From the NCBI GenBank assembly GCA_029266335.1, contig JAQSXC010000012.1:1-64000 (forward strand): a DNA stretch of 64,000 nt. The letters run 5' to 3'. The notes below the pieces were generated by a model that made no database searches, was not told the origin of the DNA, and saw only the letters and a list, made by a program, of their open reading frames with translations. Both the position numbers and the translations under genes were made by a program. Source of the DNA: Eubacterium sp. (GTDB taxonomy: Bacteria; Bacillota; Clostridia; Acetivibrionales; DSM-1351). Below are positions 17,924 to 27,278 of this stretch, piece by piece (positions within the stretch are counted from its first letter, which is position 1; the number at the start of each line of letters is the position of its first letter).

Positions 17924-18829
17924 ATGAGCACATATTTACTGCAAATATTTAACGGAATAAGTGTCAGTTCAATTCTTATGCTTGCAGCGTTAGGCCTTGC
18001 AATAACCTTCGGGTTAATGAAAATAATTAACATGGCACATGGCGAATTAATCATGATAGGTGCCTATGTGACATACCTCATCCAGAATATATTTACCCGC
18101 TGCTTCGATAAGGGTATTTTCAGTTTATATTATATTTTCGCACTTCCTTGCGCTTTTATAGTTGCCGCTATTTTTGGGTATCTTCTTGAAATAACAATTA
18201 TAAAAAGGTTGTATGGCAGGCCCCTGGACAGTTTGCTGGCAACCTGGGGAGTCAGTCTCTTTCTCCAGCAGCTGGCCAGAAGTATTTTCGGAGCACCCAA
18301 TGTGGATGTAAAAAGTCCTGGATGGCTGGAGGGCGGATTGGTTATGGGAAGTCTTCAGTTACCGTATAAAAGAATATTTATCATAGGTCTTGTTATTGTG
18401 TGTATTGCAGGTGTTTACTGCTTCCTGTACCGCAGTGCCTACGGCAGGAAAATACGTGCTGTTATGCAGAACAGACCCATGGCACAGAGCCTTGGTATAA
18501 ATACCAGAAGGGTGGACAGTCTGACATTTGCAATTGGTGCCGGTCTGGCGGGTATAGCAGGCTGTGCCCTGACACTTCTGGGTTCAATCGGACCGACTCT
18601 GGGAACAAACTATATTGTTGATACATTTATGGTGGTAGTCCTGGGGGGAGTCGGAAGAATAGTAGGTACGGTTGCAGGCTCAGGCGCTATAGGTGTCGGT
18701 AACACAACCTTTGAGTTTTTTACAAATGCTTCACTTGGAAAAGTACTTGTATTCTTAATGGTAATCATATTTCTGCAATGGAAGCCTCAGGGATTTTTTA
18801 CTATCAATAGCAGAGCGCTGGATGACTAA
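17924..18829 (+). CDS. urtB: Urea ABC transporter, permease subunit UrtB
   Basis: A 301-residue branched-chain amino acid/urea-type permease (LivH family). Some eight hydrophobic segments are visible, starting ILMLAALGLAITFGLMKIINMAHGELIMIGAY, a family landmark. LLATWGVSLFLQQ and LGGVGRIVGTVAGS follow in the usual order. It lacks the long N-terminal extension found in some UrtB proteins. The ATG is preceded by AAAGGGG. With UrtC it should form the membrane channel. Confidence 0.92.
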   Translation: MSTYLLQIFNGISVSSILMLAALGLAITFGLMKIINMAHGELIMIGAYVTYLIQNIFTRCFDKGIFSLYYIFALPCAFIVAAIFGYLLEITIIKRLYGRPLDSLLATWGVSLFLQQLARSIFGAPNVDVKSPGWLEGGLVMGSLQLPYKRIFIIGLVIVCIAGVYCFLYRSAYGRKIRAVMQNRPMAQSLGINTRRVDSLTFAIGAGLAGIAGCALTLLGSIGPTLGTNYIVDTFMVVVLGGVGRIVGTVAGSGAIGVGNTTFEFFTNASLGKVLVFLMVIIFLQWKPQGFFTINSRALDD

Positions 18830-18852
18830 CGCGTCATAAAGGGGGGGATTAC

Positions 18853-19953
18853 ATGAGCAGGTTATCAATTGGCACTTTAAATAAAGTGGGAAGAAAAAAT
18901 GTAACAATAATAATTATTATGATACTTTTATGCGTTGCACCTATTTTCCTCTCGGATTTCAGAACAAATCTGCTTGGAAAATTTGTAGCATATGCAATAC
19001 TTGCATTGGGTATTGATTTGATCTGGGGATATACCGGAATATTAAGTCTGGGACATGGTGTATATTTTGGTTTGGGTGCATACTGCATGGCAATGTATTT
19101 AAAGCTTGAAGCTGACGGAGGGAAGCTTCCGGACTTTATGTCCTGGAGCGGACGGGAAGCACTGCCATGGTTCTGGAAACCTTTCGGAATAGCTCCTGTA
19201 GCTATTATGATGGCAATTGTACTTCCGGCGGTAATAGCCCTTATAATCGGATTTTTAACTTTTAAAAACAGAATTAAAGGGGTTTACTTTTCAATACTTA
19301 CACAGGCATTGTCAATCATCTTTGTTGTACTGTTTGTCGGTCAGCAGGATTTAACCGGCGGAACCAATGGTATAACAAATTTTAAAACCATATTTCATTT
19401 TTCCCTGGCAAATCCCGGTACAAAGCTATGGTTGTATTATATAGCCATTGTACTGTTATTAATAACATTTTTATTCTGCAGATTCATTATCAACAGAAGA
19501 GTAGGGAGAGTACTGATTGCCATAAGAGATGGAGAGAACAGGGCCAGATTTTCAGGCTATAATCCAACTACCTACAAAGTGTTTGTATATTGCATTTCGG
19601 CTGCATTAGCAGGTCTGGCAGGAGCTATATACGTTCCTCAGGTAGGAATAATTTCTCCCGCCGAAATGGGAATAGTGCCATCAATTGAAATGGTAATATG
19701 GGTGGCTATCGGCGGGCGCGGAAGTCTTATCGGTGCAATTATAGGTGCAATACTTGTAAATCTCATGAAGAGCAGTGTGAGTGAACAATTCCCGGCAGTA
19801 TGGTCATATTTTATCGGAATTATCTTCGTTGTAGTTGTAATATTCATGCCATCAGGTCTGGTAGGAGCATTTAATAAGATTAAGAACAGGTTAGGCGGCA
19901 TAAAGAACAACAGGTCGTCGGATATGGAGCAATCCGGCATTCTGACTGAATAA
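18853..19953 (+). CDS. urtC: Urea ABC transporter, permease subunit UrtC
   Basis: A 366-residue LivM-family permease with about nine membrane segments. Landmarks include LALGIDLIWGYTGILSLGHGVYFGLGAY near residue 45, LTGGTNGITNF, and EMVIWVAIGGRGSLIGAIIGA near residue 280. It starts 23 bp after urtB with a run of Gs (GGGGGGG) as ribosome binding site. The length and the WGYTGILSLGHG motif agree with UrtC. Confidence 0.92.
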   Translation: MSRLSIGTLNKVGRKNVTIIIIMILLCVAPIFLSDFRTNLLGKFVAYAILALGIDLIWGYTGILSLGHGVYFGLGAYCMAMYLKLEADGGKLPDFMSWSGREALPWFWKPFGIAPVAIMMAIVLPAVIALIIGFLTFKNRIKGVYFSILTQALSIIFVVLFVGQQDLTGGTNGITNFKTIFHFSLANPGTKLWLYYIAIVLLLITFLFCRFIINRRVGRVLIAIRDGENRARFSGYNPTTYKVFVYCISAALAGLAGAIYVPQVGIISPAEMGIVPSIEMVIWVAIGGRGSLIGAIIGAILVNLMKSSVSEQFPAVWSYFIGIIFVVVVIFMPSGLVGAFNKIKNRLGGIKNNRSSDMEQSGILTE

Positions 19954-20071
19954 TTTGGAAGTCGGCGTAAGAAAAGCGGATGAGCATTCATAGTAAATTT
20001 TACGTCGAAAATCCACAAAACGGTTTTCATCATTGTTGTGGCGCTGCATGGCAGCGGGATGGGAGGTAAAT

Positions 20072-20851
20072 ATGGTTCCTGTATTGGAAATAAACGATCT
20101 AACAATAAGCTTTGATGGCTTTAAAGCAGTGAACAATTTGAGTACATCAATTCAAAAGGGTGATATTCATTTTTTCATAGGGCCTAACGGTGCCGGAAAA
20201 ACTACTCTTCTGGACGCAATTTGCGGAAGAGTCAAGCCAACCTCCGGAAATATTCTGTTCCACAACGGAAGCGATGTAACAAAGCTTTCAGAACATGAAA
20301 TAGTTGAACTTGGCATAGGCAGAAAATTCCAGGTGCCATCTGTTTTTAACGGAATTACAATTTATGAAAACATGGAGCTGGCAGCCGTTAAAGTAAGATC
20401 ACTCTACGCATCGCTGTTTAAAAAGCTGACAAAGGAACAGCATGAGCGGATAAAATATGTTTTAAATATAATAGGCCTGTACGAGGACAGATACAGAACG
20501 CCTGCAAAGCTGTCTCACGGTCAGAAGCAGTGGCTGGAGATAGGAATGCTGCTTGTGCAGCAGCCTGAGATTATGCTTCTGGATGAACCCGTTGCAGGCA
20601 TGGGCAGAAAAGAGACTGAGAAAACCGGTGAGCTTCTGAAGGAAATATCAAAACAGTGCTCGGTTGTGGTGGTTGAACATGATATGGAATTTGTAAGAGA
20701 ATGTGCCAACACGGTAACTGTACTGCATGAAGGGGCACTTCTTGACGAGGGTGATATGGAGTCTGTTCAGAAAAACCCAAAGGTAATTGAAGTCTATCTC
20801 GGCCGCGGAGAACGTGAAAAACGTGAAGACAATGAAGGGCATGAAGAATAA
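20072..20851 (+). CDS. urtD: Urea ABC transporter, ATPase UrtD
   Basis: A 259-residue LivG-type ATPase. The ATG at 20072 is chosen for GGGAGGTAA upstream; an in-frame ATG at 20033 has none. Visible motifs are Walker A GPNGAGKTT, the Q-loop region GIGRKFQVPSVFNGIT, signature LSHGQKQWLEIGM (the LSHG form is typical of UrtD), Walker B IMLLDEPVAGM, and the switch VVVEHDMEF. Second ATPase UrtE follows directly. Confidence 0.93.
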   Translation: MVPVLEINDLTISFDGFKAVNNLSTSIQKGDIHFFIGPNGAGKTTLLDAICGRVKPTSGNILFHNGSDVTKLSEHEIVELGIGRKFQVPSVFNGITIYENMELAAVKVRSLYASLFKKLTKEQHERIKYVLNIIGLYEDRYRTPAKLSHGQKQWLEIGMLLVQQPEIMLLDEPVAGMGRKETEKTGELLKEISKQCSVVVVEHDMEFVRECANTVTVLHEGALLDEGDMESVQKNPKVIEVYLGRGEREKREDNEGHEE

Positions 20852-20886
20852 GTCAGTGCATCGCTATGCGGCTCAAGGAGGTTAAT

Positions 20887-21579
20887 ATGCTGGAAATCAA
20901 CAATGTGAGCTCCTACTACGGAGAGAGTGTAATACTGAGAAACATCAGTTTAAAAATAGAACAGGGTCAGGTAGTATGTCTGCTGGGCAGAAACGGTGTA
21001 GGTAAAACCACCTTTCTTAAAAGCATAATGGGTCTGGTTAAAACCCCTGTCGGCAGCATCAAGCTGGATGGTGAAGAAATAATAAATTTACCTACCTATA
21101 ACAGGGCAATAAAAGGGATAGGCTATGTTCCACAAGGCAGGGACATATTCCCTCAGCTGAGTGTTTATGACAATCTTCTGTTGGGACTTGAGTGCTGCAA
21201 AAACAAGACAGGTATGGATGAAAGCGTTTATGAACTGTTTCCAGTAGTAAAAACCATGCTTGGAAGAAAGGGCGGAGACTTGAGCGGAGGTCAGCAGCAG
21301 CAGCTGGCAATTGCAAGGGCTCTGGTGTCAAAACCTAAACTGCTGCTGTTGGATGAACCCACCGAAGGCATACAACCGTCAATCATACAGGATATAGCAA
21401 AGGTTATTAAACATCTCAAGAAGCAGGGAGACATAACAATGCTTATTGTGGAACAATATCTGGAGTTTGTACTTGAGGTGGCAGATTATTTTTATCTTAT
21501 AGATAAAGGCAGAATTATTATGGAAGGAAGCACCCGGGATACCGATCCTGATGAAATACAGGATAAAATGGCAATTTAA
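20887..21579 (+). CDS. urtE: Urea ABC transporter, ATPase UrtE
   Basis: A 230-residue LivF-type ATPase starting at the ATG at 20887 behind AAGGAGG; an upstream in-frame ATG at 20866 has no site. Motifs: Walker A GRNGVGKTT, Q-loop GYVPQGRDIFPQLS, signature LSGGQQQQLAIARALV, Walker B LLLLDEPTEGIQPS, and switch IVEQYLEF. GRDIFP and EPTEGIQPSII are characteristic of UrtE. It closes the transporter genes, 67 bp before ureA. Confidence 0.94.
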   Translation: MLEINNVSSYYGESVILRNISLKIEQGQVVCLLGRNGVGKTTFLKSIMGLVKTPVGSIKLDGEEIINLPTYNRAIKGIGYVPQGRDIFPQLSVYDNLLLGLECCKNKTGMDESVYELFPVVKTMLGRKGGDLSGGQQQQLAIARALVSKPKLLLLDEPTEGIQPSIIQDIAKVIKHLKKQGDITMLIVEQYLEFVLEVADYFYLIDKGRIIMEGSTRDTDPDEIQDKMAI

Positions 21580-21646
21580 AAGCTTTTATACTACTTGTGT
21601 ATGTGCCGGGTGCTTAAGCCCTTAAAGCACGGATATGGAGGTTGGC

Positions 21647-21949
21647 ATGCATTTAACACCAAAGGAAACAGAGAAGCTTATGCTTCATTTTGCCGGAGAA
21701 CTGGCAAGAAAAAGAAAGGACCGGGGTTTGAAGCTGAATTACCCTGAGGCAATTGCCTATATCAGTGCAGAACTGATGGAGGCCGCCAGAGACGGAAAGA
21801 CGGTAACAGAGCTTATGCGATTGGGTGCACAGCTGTTAACCGTGGAGGAGGTAATGGAGGGTGTGGATTCCATGATCCACGAAATTCAGATTGAAGCAAC
21901 CTTTCCGGACGGCACAAAATTAGTTACTGTACACAATCCCATAAGGTAA
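21647..21949 (+). CDS. ureA: Urease gamma subunit
   Basis: A 100-residue small urease subunit beginning [20 protein letters not shown], the standard N terminus. The ATG at 21647 follows GGAGGTTGGC. Other landmarks are [19 protein letters not shown] and the C-terminal VHNPI. It forms the (UreABC)3 urease core with UreB and UreC in the cytoplasm. Gene order ureA-ureB-ureC as three separate genes is the usual bacterial form. Confidence 0.96.
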   Translation: MHLTPKETEKLMLHFAGELARKRKDRGLKLNYPEAIAYISAELMEAARDGKTVTELMRLGAQLLTVEEVMEGVDSMIHEIQIEATFPDGTKLVTVHNPIR

Positions 21950-21965
21950 GAGCAGATAAATTATT

Positions 21966-22005
21966 ATTAATGTTTTGAGGCTGCTATGTGGCTCAAAACA
22001 TTAAT
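21966..22005 (+). other. Perfect 14-bp stem-loop between ureA and ureB
   Basis: ATTAATGTTTTGAG pairs exactly with CTCAAAACATTAAT around a 12-nt loop. There is no T-run, so an mRNA processing or stability role is more likely than termination. Confidence 0.6.
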
Positions 22006-22026
22006 ATGGCTTAGGAGGTTATAGAT

Positions 22027-22404
22027 ATGAAACCCGGAGAATATTTTATTGAAAACGAATTTATTACCTTGAACAAGGGAAGGAACAAAACTACCATCAA
22101 GGTTTCAAATACAGGAGACCGGCCGGTACAGGTAGGCTCCCATTTCCATTTCTTTGAGGTAAACAAGTGTCTGGATTTTGACAGGAGTCAAAGCTTTGGC
22201 AGAAGACTGGATATACCTTCGGGAACAGCTGTCAGGTTTGAACCCGGAGAAGAAAAGGAAGTAGACTTGGTTGATTTGGGAGGTAACAGGGCAGTCTATG
22301 GCCTGAACGGATTAACAATGGGCAGCGTCGGGGATAAGCTGGTCTGCAGGAGTTCCATGGAGAAGGCTGCCAAGCTTGCATTCAAAGGAGTTGATAACAA
22401 ATGA
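22027..22404 (+). CDS. ureB: Urease beta subunit
   Basis: A 125-residue beta-barrel subunit. It begins [19 protein letters not shown] and contains the family segments [36 protein letters not shown] and YGLNGLTMG. The start has TTAGGAGG upstream. It overlaps ureC by four bases (ATGA), which implies coupled translation. Confidence 0.96.
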   Translation: MKPGEYFIENEFITLNKGRNKTTIKVSNTGDRPVQVGSHFHFFEVNKCLDFDRSQSFGRRLDIPSGTAVRFEPGEEKEVDLVDLGGNRAVYGLNGLTMGSVGDKLVCRSSMEKAAKLAFKGVDNK

Positions 22405-24119
22405 GCTACACTATGAGAGGCAGAGATTATGCCGATATGTATGGCCCAACCAAAGGGGATAGAGTACGGCTGGCCGATACCGAGCTTTTATTGGAAATAG
22501 AAGAAGACTATACGGTTTATGGGGATGAAAGCAAATTTGGAGGCGGTAAATCCATAAGGGACGGTATGGGACAGTCCTCAACTGTTTCGAGAGAAGCCGG
22601 AGCACTGGATATGCTTATAACCAATGCAATAATTATAGACTCCTGGGGTATTGTAAAAGGAGACATAGGTATAAAGGACGGTAAAATAGTGGGTATCGGC
22701 AAGTCGGGAAATCCGGACACCATGGATGGAGTTACACCCGGACTGGTTATCGGAGCCGCTACCGAGGTAATAGCCGGAGAAGGCCTGATTGCAACGGCAG
22801 GAGGAATAGATACTCACATTCATTTTATTTGCCCGCAGCAGATTGAAACTGCACTGTACAGCGGCATTACAACCATGATAGGGGGAGGCACCGGCCCGGC
22901 CGACGGAACTAATGCCACAACCTGCACACCCGGGAAATACAACATGTTCAGAATGCTTGAAGCAGCAGAGGCCTTTCCGATGAATCTGGGCTTTCTGGGC
23001 AAGGGTAATGCAGCTTTTCCCGATCCTCTTATAGAACAGATAGAGGCCGGTGCTATCGGGTTAAAGCTTCATGAAGACTGGGGTACCACTCCCAAAGCAA
23101 TAGATACCTGTCTCAGTGTGGCTGATCAGTATGATGTACAGGTGGCAATACACACAGATACTTTAAATGAGGCTGGTTTTGTAGAAGATACAATAAATGC
23201 AATTAACGGAAGGACCATTCACACCTTCCATACCGAAGGTGCCGGAGGCGGCCATGCCCCGGATATTATTAAAATAGCGGCTTTTCAGAATGTATTGCCT
23301 TCTTCCACCAATCCAACCATGCCATTTACTATAAATACAATTGATGAACACCTTGATATGCTGATGGTTTGCCATCATCTGGACAGTAAAATACGGGAAG
23401 ATGTAGCTTTCGCAGACTCCAGAATCAGGCCTGAGACAATTGCCGCGGAAGATATACTGCATGATATGGGAGTTTTCAGTATGATGAGCTCCGATTCACA
23501 GGCTATGGGCAGGGTAGGAGAAGTAATAATCAGAACCTGGCAGACAGCCGACAAAATGAAAAAGCAGAGAGGGCCCTTAAGCTCTGACAGCAATAGAAAT
23601 GACAATACACGCATCAAAAGATACATTTCCAAATATACAATAAATCCCGCAATAACCCATGGCATCTCAAGGTATGTAGGTTCGCTTGGAACTGGCAAAC
23701 TGGCTGATATTGTGCTTTGGAAGCCGGCAATGTTCGGAGTGAAGCCTGAAATGATTTTAAAGGGTGGTTTTATAATAGCCAGTAAAATGGGGGATGCCAA
23801 TGCATCAATACCTACACCGCAGCCGGTAATATACAAAAATATGTTCGGAGCTTTCGGCGGTGCATTGAATACAACATGTATGACTTTTGTTTCAAAGCTG
23901 TCCCTGGAATCCGGAACACTTGATTCCCTCAAGCTTCGGAAAATGCTTGTTCCGGTCAGCGGGTGCAGAAAGGTTACCAAAAAAGACATGGTAATGAACG
24001 ATGCAACTCCCGGAATAGAAGTAAACCCGGAGACATATGAAGTGCGGGTGGATGGGGAGCATATTACCTGTAAGCCAATGGAAAAGCTCTCACTTGCACA
24101 GAGATATTTTCTGTTTTAG
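22401..24119 (+). CDS. ureC: Urease alpha (catalytic) subunit
   Basis: The nickel enzyme that hydrolyses urea to ammonia and carbamate. The 572 residues match the normal length. Active-site landmarks are HIH (H139, H141) in [14 protein letters not shown], the carbamylated lysine K222 in [41 protein letters not shown], the flap with [10 protein letters not shown], and the metal aspartate in [12 protein letters not shown]. All metal ligands appear intact. Maturation factors ureE-F, ureG and ureD follow on the same strand, so the operon seems complete apart from a nickel importer. Confidence 0.97.
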   Translation: MSYTMRGRDYADMYGPTKGDRVRLADTELLLEIEEDYTVYGDESKFGGGKSIRDGMGQSSTVSREAGALDMLITNAIIIDSWGIVKGDIGIKDGKIVGIGKSGNPDTMDGVTPGLVIGAATEVIAGEGLIATAGGIDTHIHFICPQQIETALYSGITTMIGGGTGPADGTNATTCTPGKYNMFRMLEAAEAFPMNLGFLGKGNAAFPDPLIEQIEAGAIGLKLHEDWGTTPKAIDTCLSVADQYDVQVAIHTDTLNEAGFVEDTINAINGRTIHTFHTEGAGGGHAPDIIKIAAFQNVLPSSTNPTMPFTINTIDEHLDMLMVCHHLDSKIREDVAFADSRIRPETIAAEDILHDMGVFSMMSSDSQAMGRVGEVIIRTWQTADKMKKQRGPLSSDSNRNDNTRIKRYISKYTINPAITHGISRYVGSLGTGKLADIVLWKPAMFGVKPEMILKGGFIIASKMGDANASIPTPQPVIYKNMFGAFGGALNTTCMTFVSKLSLESGTLDSLKLRKMLVPVSGCRKVTKKDMVMNDATPGIEVNPETYEVRVDGEHITCKPMEKLSLAQRYFLF

Positions 24120-24211
24120 AAATGGGGAAACGGCTTTTCCAGGAAGATTACTAATAAACAGTTTTAGGCTTACTCCTGCCGCAGGCATAAATTATAAAAA
24201 CGGAGGTTTGG

Positions 24212-25546
24212 ATGAGAATAGACAGTATTGTTTGCAATAACCCTGAAACTATGGATTTGGCGGGCTTTGACATTGATTGTGTTGAAGTCGAGTGGTATGA
24301 GGTATCAAAAAAGATACTTCATAAAATCAGCAGGAAAGGTATTGATGTTGGAATCAAACTCAATATTGACCGCCCTTTGAAGCATGGTGATATTCTCAGT
24401 ATAGAGGGGAATACTGCTCTGCTTGTGGAAATACCCGAGTGTGAATGTATTGCACTAAAACCCGAGACAACTGTAATGATGGGAAAAGCCTGCTATGAAA
24501 TAGGAAACAGGCATTCTCCTCTTTTTTATCAGGAGGAGAGACTGCTTATACCCTATGATTCCCCCTTGTTGGCGGCACTGCAGAAGTGTGGTTTTGAAGC
24601 ATATAAATGCTCTGCAAGACTGATTTCTCCACTTGGGGGTCAGAGCAGCGGGCATTCCCACAGTCATTCACATGACCATGCGAACTACCACATGCATGGT
24701 GCTTCACAGGACCATGCATACTATCACAGCCATGGGACTTTACATGACCATTCGCATGAGGATATACATGAACATGGACATTCAGATGTGAAGCCCATGC
24801 GCCTGAACACTCACAGGGTGCTTCATATGAGAACTGACTCGGAAAAAAACAGATCAGAACTCCGGTCATATTTGAGCCTGCTTCACATTAGTGATCCGCT
24901 TTTACCCATAGGGGGCTTTACACATTCCTATGGGCTTGAAACATATGTGCAGAAAGAACTGGTCAATTCCAGCCCGGCAGCTAAAAACTATCTGCTGGCA
25001 TATCTTTGGCATAACTATCTGTATAATGATCTGCTTGCCATGAGGTTTGCCTGGGAGTACAGCGAGTCCGGCAATATTGAAGGTGTTGTGGAGCTGAATA
25101 ATGTGCTTTGTGCCTCCAAGGCACCAAAGGAACTGAGAACTGCCAGCACAAAGCTTGGTTTGAGATTGATTAAAATTCTGGAGAAGGAATTGGCAGGTGA
25201 ACAGTTTTTTCAGGCATTTCTGAAGGAGCTTAAGGCTGAAAGGTGTGACAGCAGCTACTGTGTTGTATATGGAATGGCTGCGTACCTGCTGGGAATCGGA
25301 AAAGAGGAGGCTATGTGTGCCATAACCTATGGAACTGCTTCTGCAATAATAAATAATTGCGCAAAGCTCATACCCATCAGTCAGATGGATGGGCAGAAAA
25401 TTCTTTTTGAAGTACAGGCTGAGCTGGAAGAAATCATTAATAAGGCAAATACATTAACACTGGATGAGCTGGGGATGAGCAGTATCGGGTTTGACATCAG
25501 ATCAATGCAGCACGAAAGGCTGTATACAAGGATTTACATCTCCTGA
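24212..25546 (+). CDS. ureEF: Urease accessory protein, UreE-UreF fusion with His-rich linker
   Basis: One 444-residue frame joins two maturation factors. Residues 1-145 match UreE, the nickel donor (two-domain form, with RPLKHGDIL and the metal region YEIGNRHSPLF). About 146-192 is a linker with 16 histidines, comparable to the His-rich C-terminal tail of many UreE proteins. Residues about 215-444 match UreF, which acts on the UreG GTPase cycle (LLHISDPLLPIGGFTHSYGLETYVQ, then SYCVVYGMAAYLLGI). The join is in frame and both halves look complete, so this is a true fusion rather than a read-through. UreE and UreF are usually separate adjacent genes. RBS is AACGGAGG. Confidence 0.9.
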   Translation: MRIDSIVCNNPETMDLAGFDIDCVEVEWYEVSKKILHKISRKGIDVGIKLNIDRPLKHGDILSIEGNTALLVEIPECECIALKPETTVMMGKACYEIGNRHSPLFYQEERLLIPYDSPLLAALQKCGFEAYKCSARLISPLGGQSSGHSHSHSHDHANYHMHGASQDHAYYHSHGTLHDHSHEDIHEHGHSDVKPMRLNTHRVLHMRTDSEKNRSELRSYLSLLHISDPLLPIGGFTHSYGLETYVQKELVNSSPAAKNYLLAYLWHNYLYNDLLAMRFAWEYSESGNIEGVVELNNVLCASKAPKELRTASTKLGLRLIKILEKELAGEQFFQAFLKELKAERCDSSYCVVYGMAAYLLGIGKEEAMCAITYGTASAIINNCAKLIPISQMDGQKILFEVQAELEEIINKANTLTLDELGMSSIGFDIRSMQHERLYTRIYIS

Positions 25547-25652
25547 TTGTTATGGTGAACAGTTTTTCAAGGCTTGCTGCCAAGACGGAAATTTTTAAGA
25601 AACAGTGAAATGAAGCCTTACGGTAAATAATCAATGAGAGGGACGGTATGTT

Positions 25653-26261
25653 ATGGGATACGTTAAAATAGGAATCGGCGGGCCTGTGGGCTCGGGTAAA
25701 ACAGCAATTATTGAAAGGCTTACCAGAAGGATGACTGGAGAGTACAGTATAGGTGTTGTTACAAATGATATATATACGAAAGAGGATGCGGAGTTCCTTG
25801 TTAAAAACAGCGCATTGCCTGCCGATAGGATTGTTGGTGTGGAGACAGGAGGATGTCCTCATACTGCTATCAGAGAAGATGCTTCCATGAATCTGGAGGC
25901 AGTGGAAGAACTGACAAATAAATTTAAGGACATTGAAATAGTCTTTATTGAAAGCGGCGGCGACAATCTGTCAGCCACCTTCAGCCCTGAACTGGCCGAT
26001 GCTACAATATATGTCATTGATGTGGCCGAAGGAGATAAGATACCTAGAAAAGGCGGGCCGGGAATTACAAGATCCGATCTTCTGGTAATTAACAAAATTG
26101 ATCTGGCACCTTATGTAGGAGCCAGCCTTGAGGTTATGGACCGGGATTCCAGAAAAATGAGAGGGAATAAGCCATTTGTATTTACCAATCTGAATACAAA
26201 TGAAGGTCTGGATAGCGTAATCGACTGGATAAAACGCAGTGTACTTTTGGAAGGTATTTAG
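25653..26261 (+). CDS. ureG: Urease accessory GTPase
   Basis: A 202-residue SIMIBI-class GTPase that powers nickel insertion into urease. Motifs: P-loop [25 protein letters not shown], the nickel-binding Cys-Pro-His in [34 protein letters not shown], and specificity motif [11 protein letters not shown]. No His-rich N terminus is present. It lies between ureEF and ureD, with a 106-bp gap upstream and a 2-bp gap downstream. Confidence 0.96.
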   Translation: MGYVKIGIGGPVGSGKTAIIERLTRRMTGEYSIGVVTNDIYTKEDAEFLVKNSALPADRIVGVETGGCPHTAIREDASMNLEAVEELTNKFKDIEIVFIESGGDNLSATFSPELADATIYVIDVAEGDKIPRKGGPGITRSDLLVINKIDLAPYVGASLEVMDRDSRKMRGNKPFVFTNLNTNEGLDSVIDWIKRSVLLEGI

Positions 26262-26263
26262 GG

Positions 26264-27082
26264 GTGATGCTTTTGCTTAATATGTTTGGAACCGATAGTG
26301 TTCTTAATATTAAATCCAAACTTTCAAACAATAGAACAATAGTTGAGGACTCATTTTTTACCGCTCCTTTTAAAATAGTCAAACCCTTTTACAATAATGA
26401 GAGCAATGTGGCGGAAGTAATGGTTATGAGCGCATCGGCCGGAGTGATGGAAGGTGACTGCTATCAAATCAATATTGAAGCAGGAAAAGCTTCCGCACTG
26501 TCACTGCAGGGGCAGTCCTATACAAAGATACATAAAATGCATAAGGGTTATGCAAAACAGCTTAATGTATTTAAGGTTCAGAAGGATGCATTTTTTGATT
26601 ATGACCCGAAGCCCACCATACCCTTTGCCCATTCTGATTACATTTCTGAAACCAGTTGCTATCTGGAGCAGGGGTCACGGTATGTTTATTCAGAAATATT
26701 AGCCTGCGGCAGAGAAAAGAGCGGTGAGCTGTTCCGGTTCAGGAGATATAAAAACTGTAACAGGGTTTTCTATTGCGGCAAGCTGATATTTCTGGACAAT
26801 CAGGTATTGCAGCCCGAGATACAGAACCTGAGTTCTGTGGGGTTCTTTGAAGGCTATACCCATCAGGCCACAATAGCATATTTTCTTGATGAAATGGACA
26901 GAGCCCCGGTTGTGGAAAAATTGTATGAAATACTTCAAAGCTTTAATAATGTTGAGGCTGGAATAACAACTACATATAAATATGGTATTGTTATAAGACT
27001 GTTGTCAAATGGAAGCGATTATTTGGAAGGTATTGTAAAGAAACTCCGGAAGGAGATATACAACTGCAGTTTTGGGGTTTAA
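26264..27082 (+). CDS. ureD: Urease accessory protein UreD (UreH)
   Basis: About 270 residues, the scaffold that binds apo-urease and recruits UreF-UreG. Family segments are DSFFTAPFKIVKPFY, VMVMSASAGVMEGDCYQINIEAG, GQSYTKIHKM, FFDYDPKPTIPFAHSDY and CGREKSGELFRF. The start is uncertain. GTG 26264 and ATG 26267 lie inside the AGGGGTGAT site, so TTG 26273 or ATG 26282 may be the true start. It ends the urease operon, and its stop lies in a 14-bp perfect palindrome (27074-27087). Confidence 0.92.
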   Translation: MMLLLNMFGTDSVLNIKSKLSNNRTIVEDSFFTAPFKIVKPFYNNESNVAEVMVMSASAGVMEGDCYQINIEAGKASALSLQGQSYTKIHKMHKGYAKQLNVFKVQKDAFFDYDPKPTIPFAHSDYISETSCYLEQGSRYVYSEILACGREKSGELFRFRRYKNCNRVFYCGKLIFLDNQVLQPEIQNLSSVGFFEGYTHQATIAYFLDEMDRAPVVEKLYEILQSFNNVEAGITTTYKYGIVIRLLSNGSDYLEGIVKKLRKEIYNCSFGV

Positions 27083-27111
27083 ACCCCTTGAATGCATCTG
27101 TATATTAATAA

Positions 27112-27154
27112 ATTAAGGCATGGAAAATATTTTCTTATTTTTCCATGCCTTAAT
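27112..27154 (+). other. Perfect 16-bp stem-loop downstream of ureD
   Basis: ATTAAGGCATGGAAAA pairs exactly with TTTTCCATGCCTTAAT. It has no T-run of its own but is directly followed by the repeat element at 27,155-27,245, which ends in a terminator. The arm shares TTAAGGCATG with the MITE-like ends at 30,856 and 31,047. Confidence 0.6.
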
Positions 27155-27245
27155 GTGTTAGGGTGCCGGGTTTGACACCTGCAAAGCTCAAACCTGTCGG
27201 AATGCCGGAGCAATTCCTTGTGAGAAGGCAGGCTTGAGCTTTTTA
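27155..27245 (+). repeat. Structured repeat element, copy B (after ureD)
   Basis: GTGTTAGGGTG, a hairpin ending TTTGACACC, TGCAAAGCTC, a variable insert (absent from copy A), GTGAGAAGGCAGG, and finally CTTGAGCTTTTT. The order and most bases match the element at 10,497-10,565. The last hairpin (GCTCAAACCTG...CAGGCTTGAGC) plus T-run makes a good terminator for the urease operon. Confidence 0.6.
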
Positions 27246-27278
27246 CCGCCTTAAAACTGAGTTTTATTTGAGGATGCC

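Noticed and set aside
24590-24870. Frameshift between ureE and ureF
   Set aside because: The frame is continuous, the linker is a sensible His-rich stretch, and both halves are full length.
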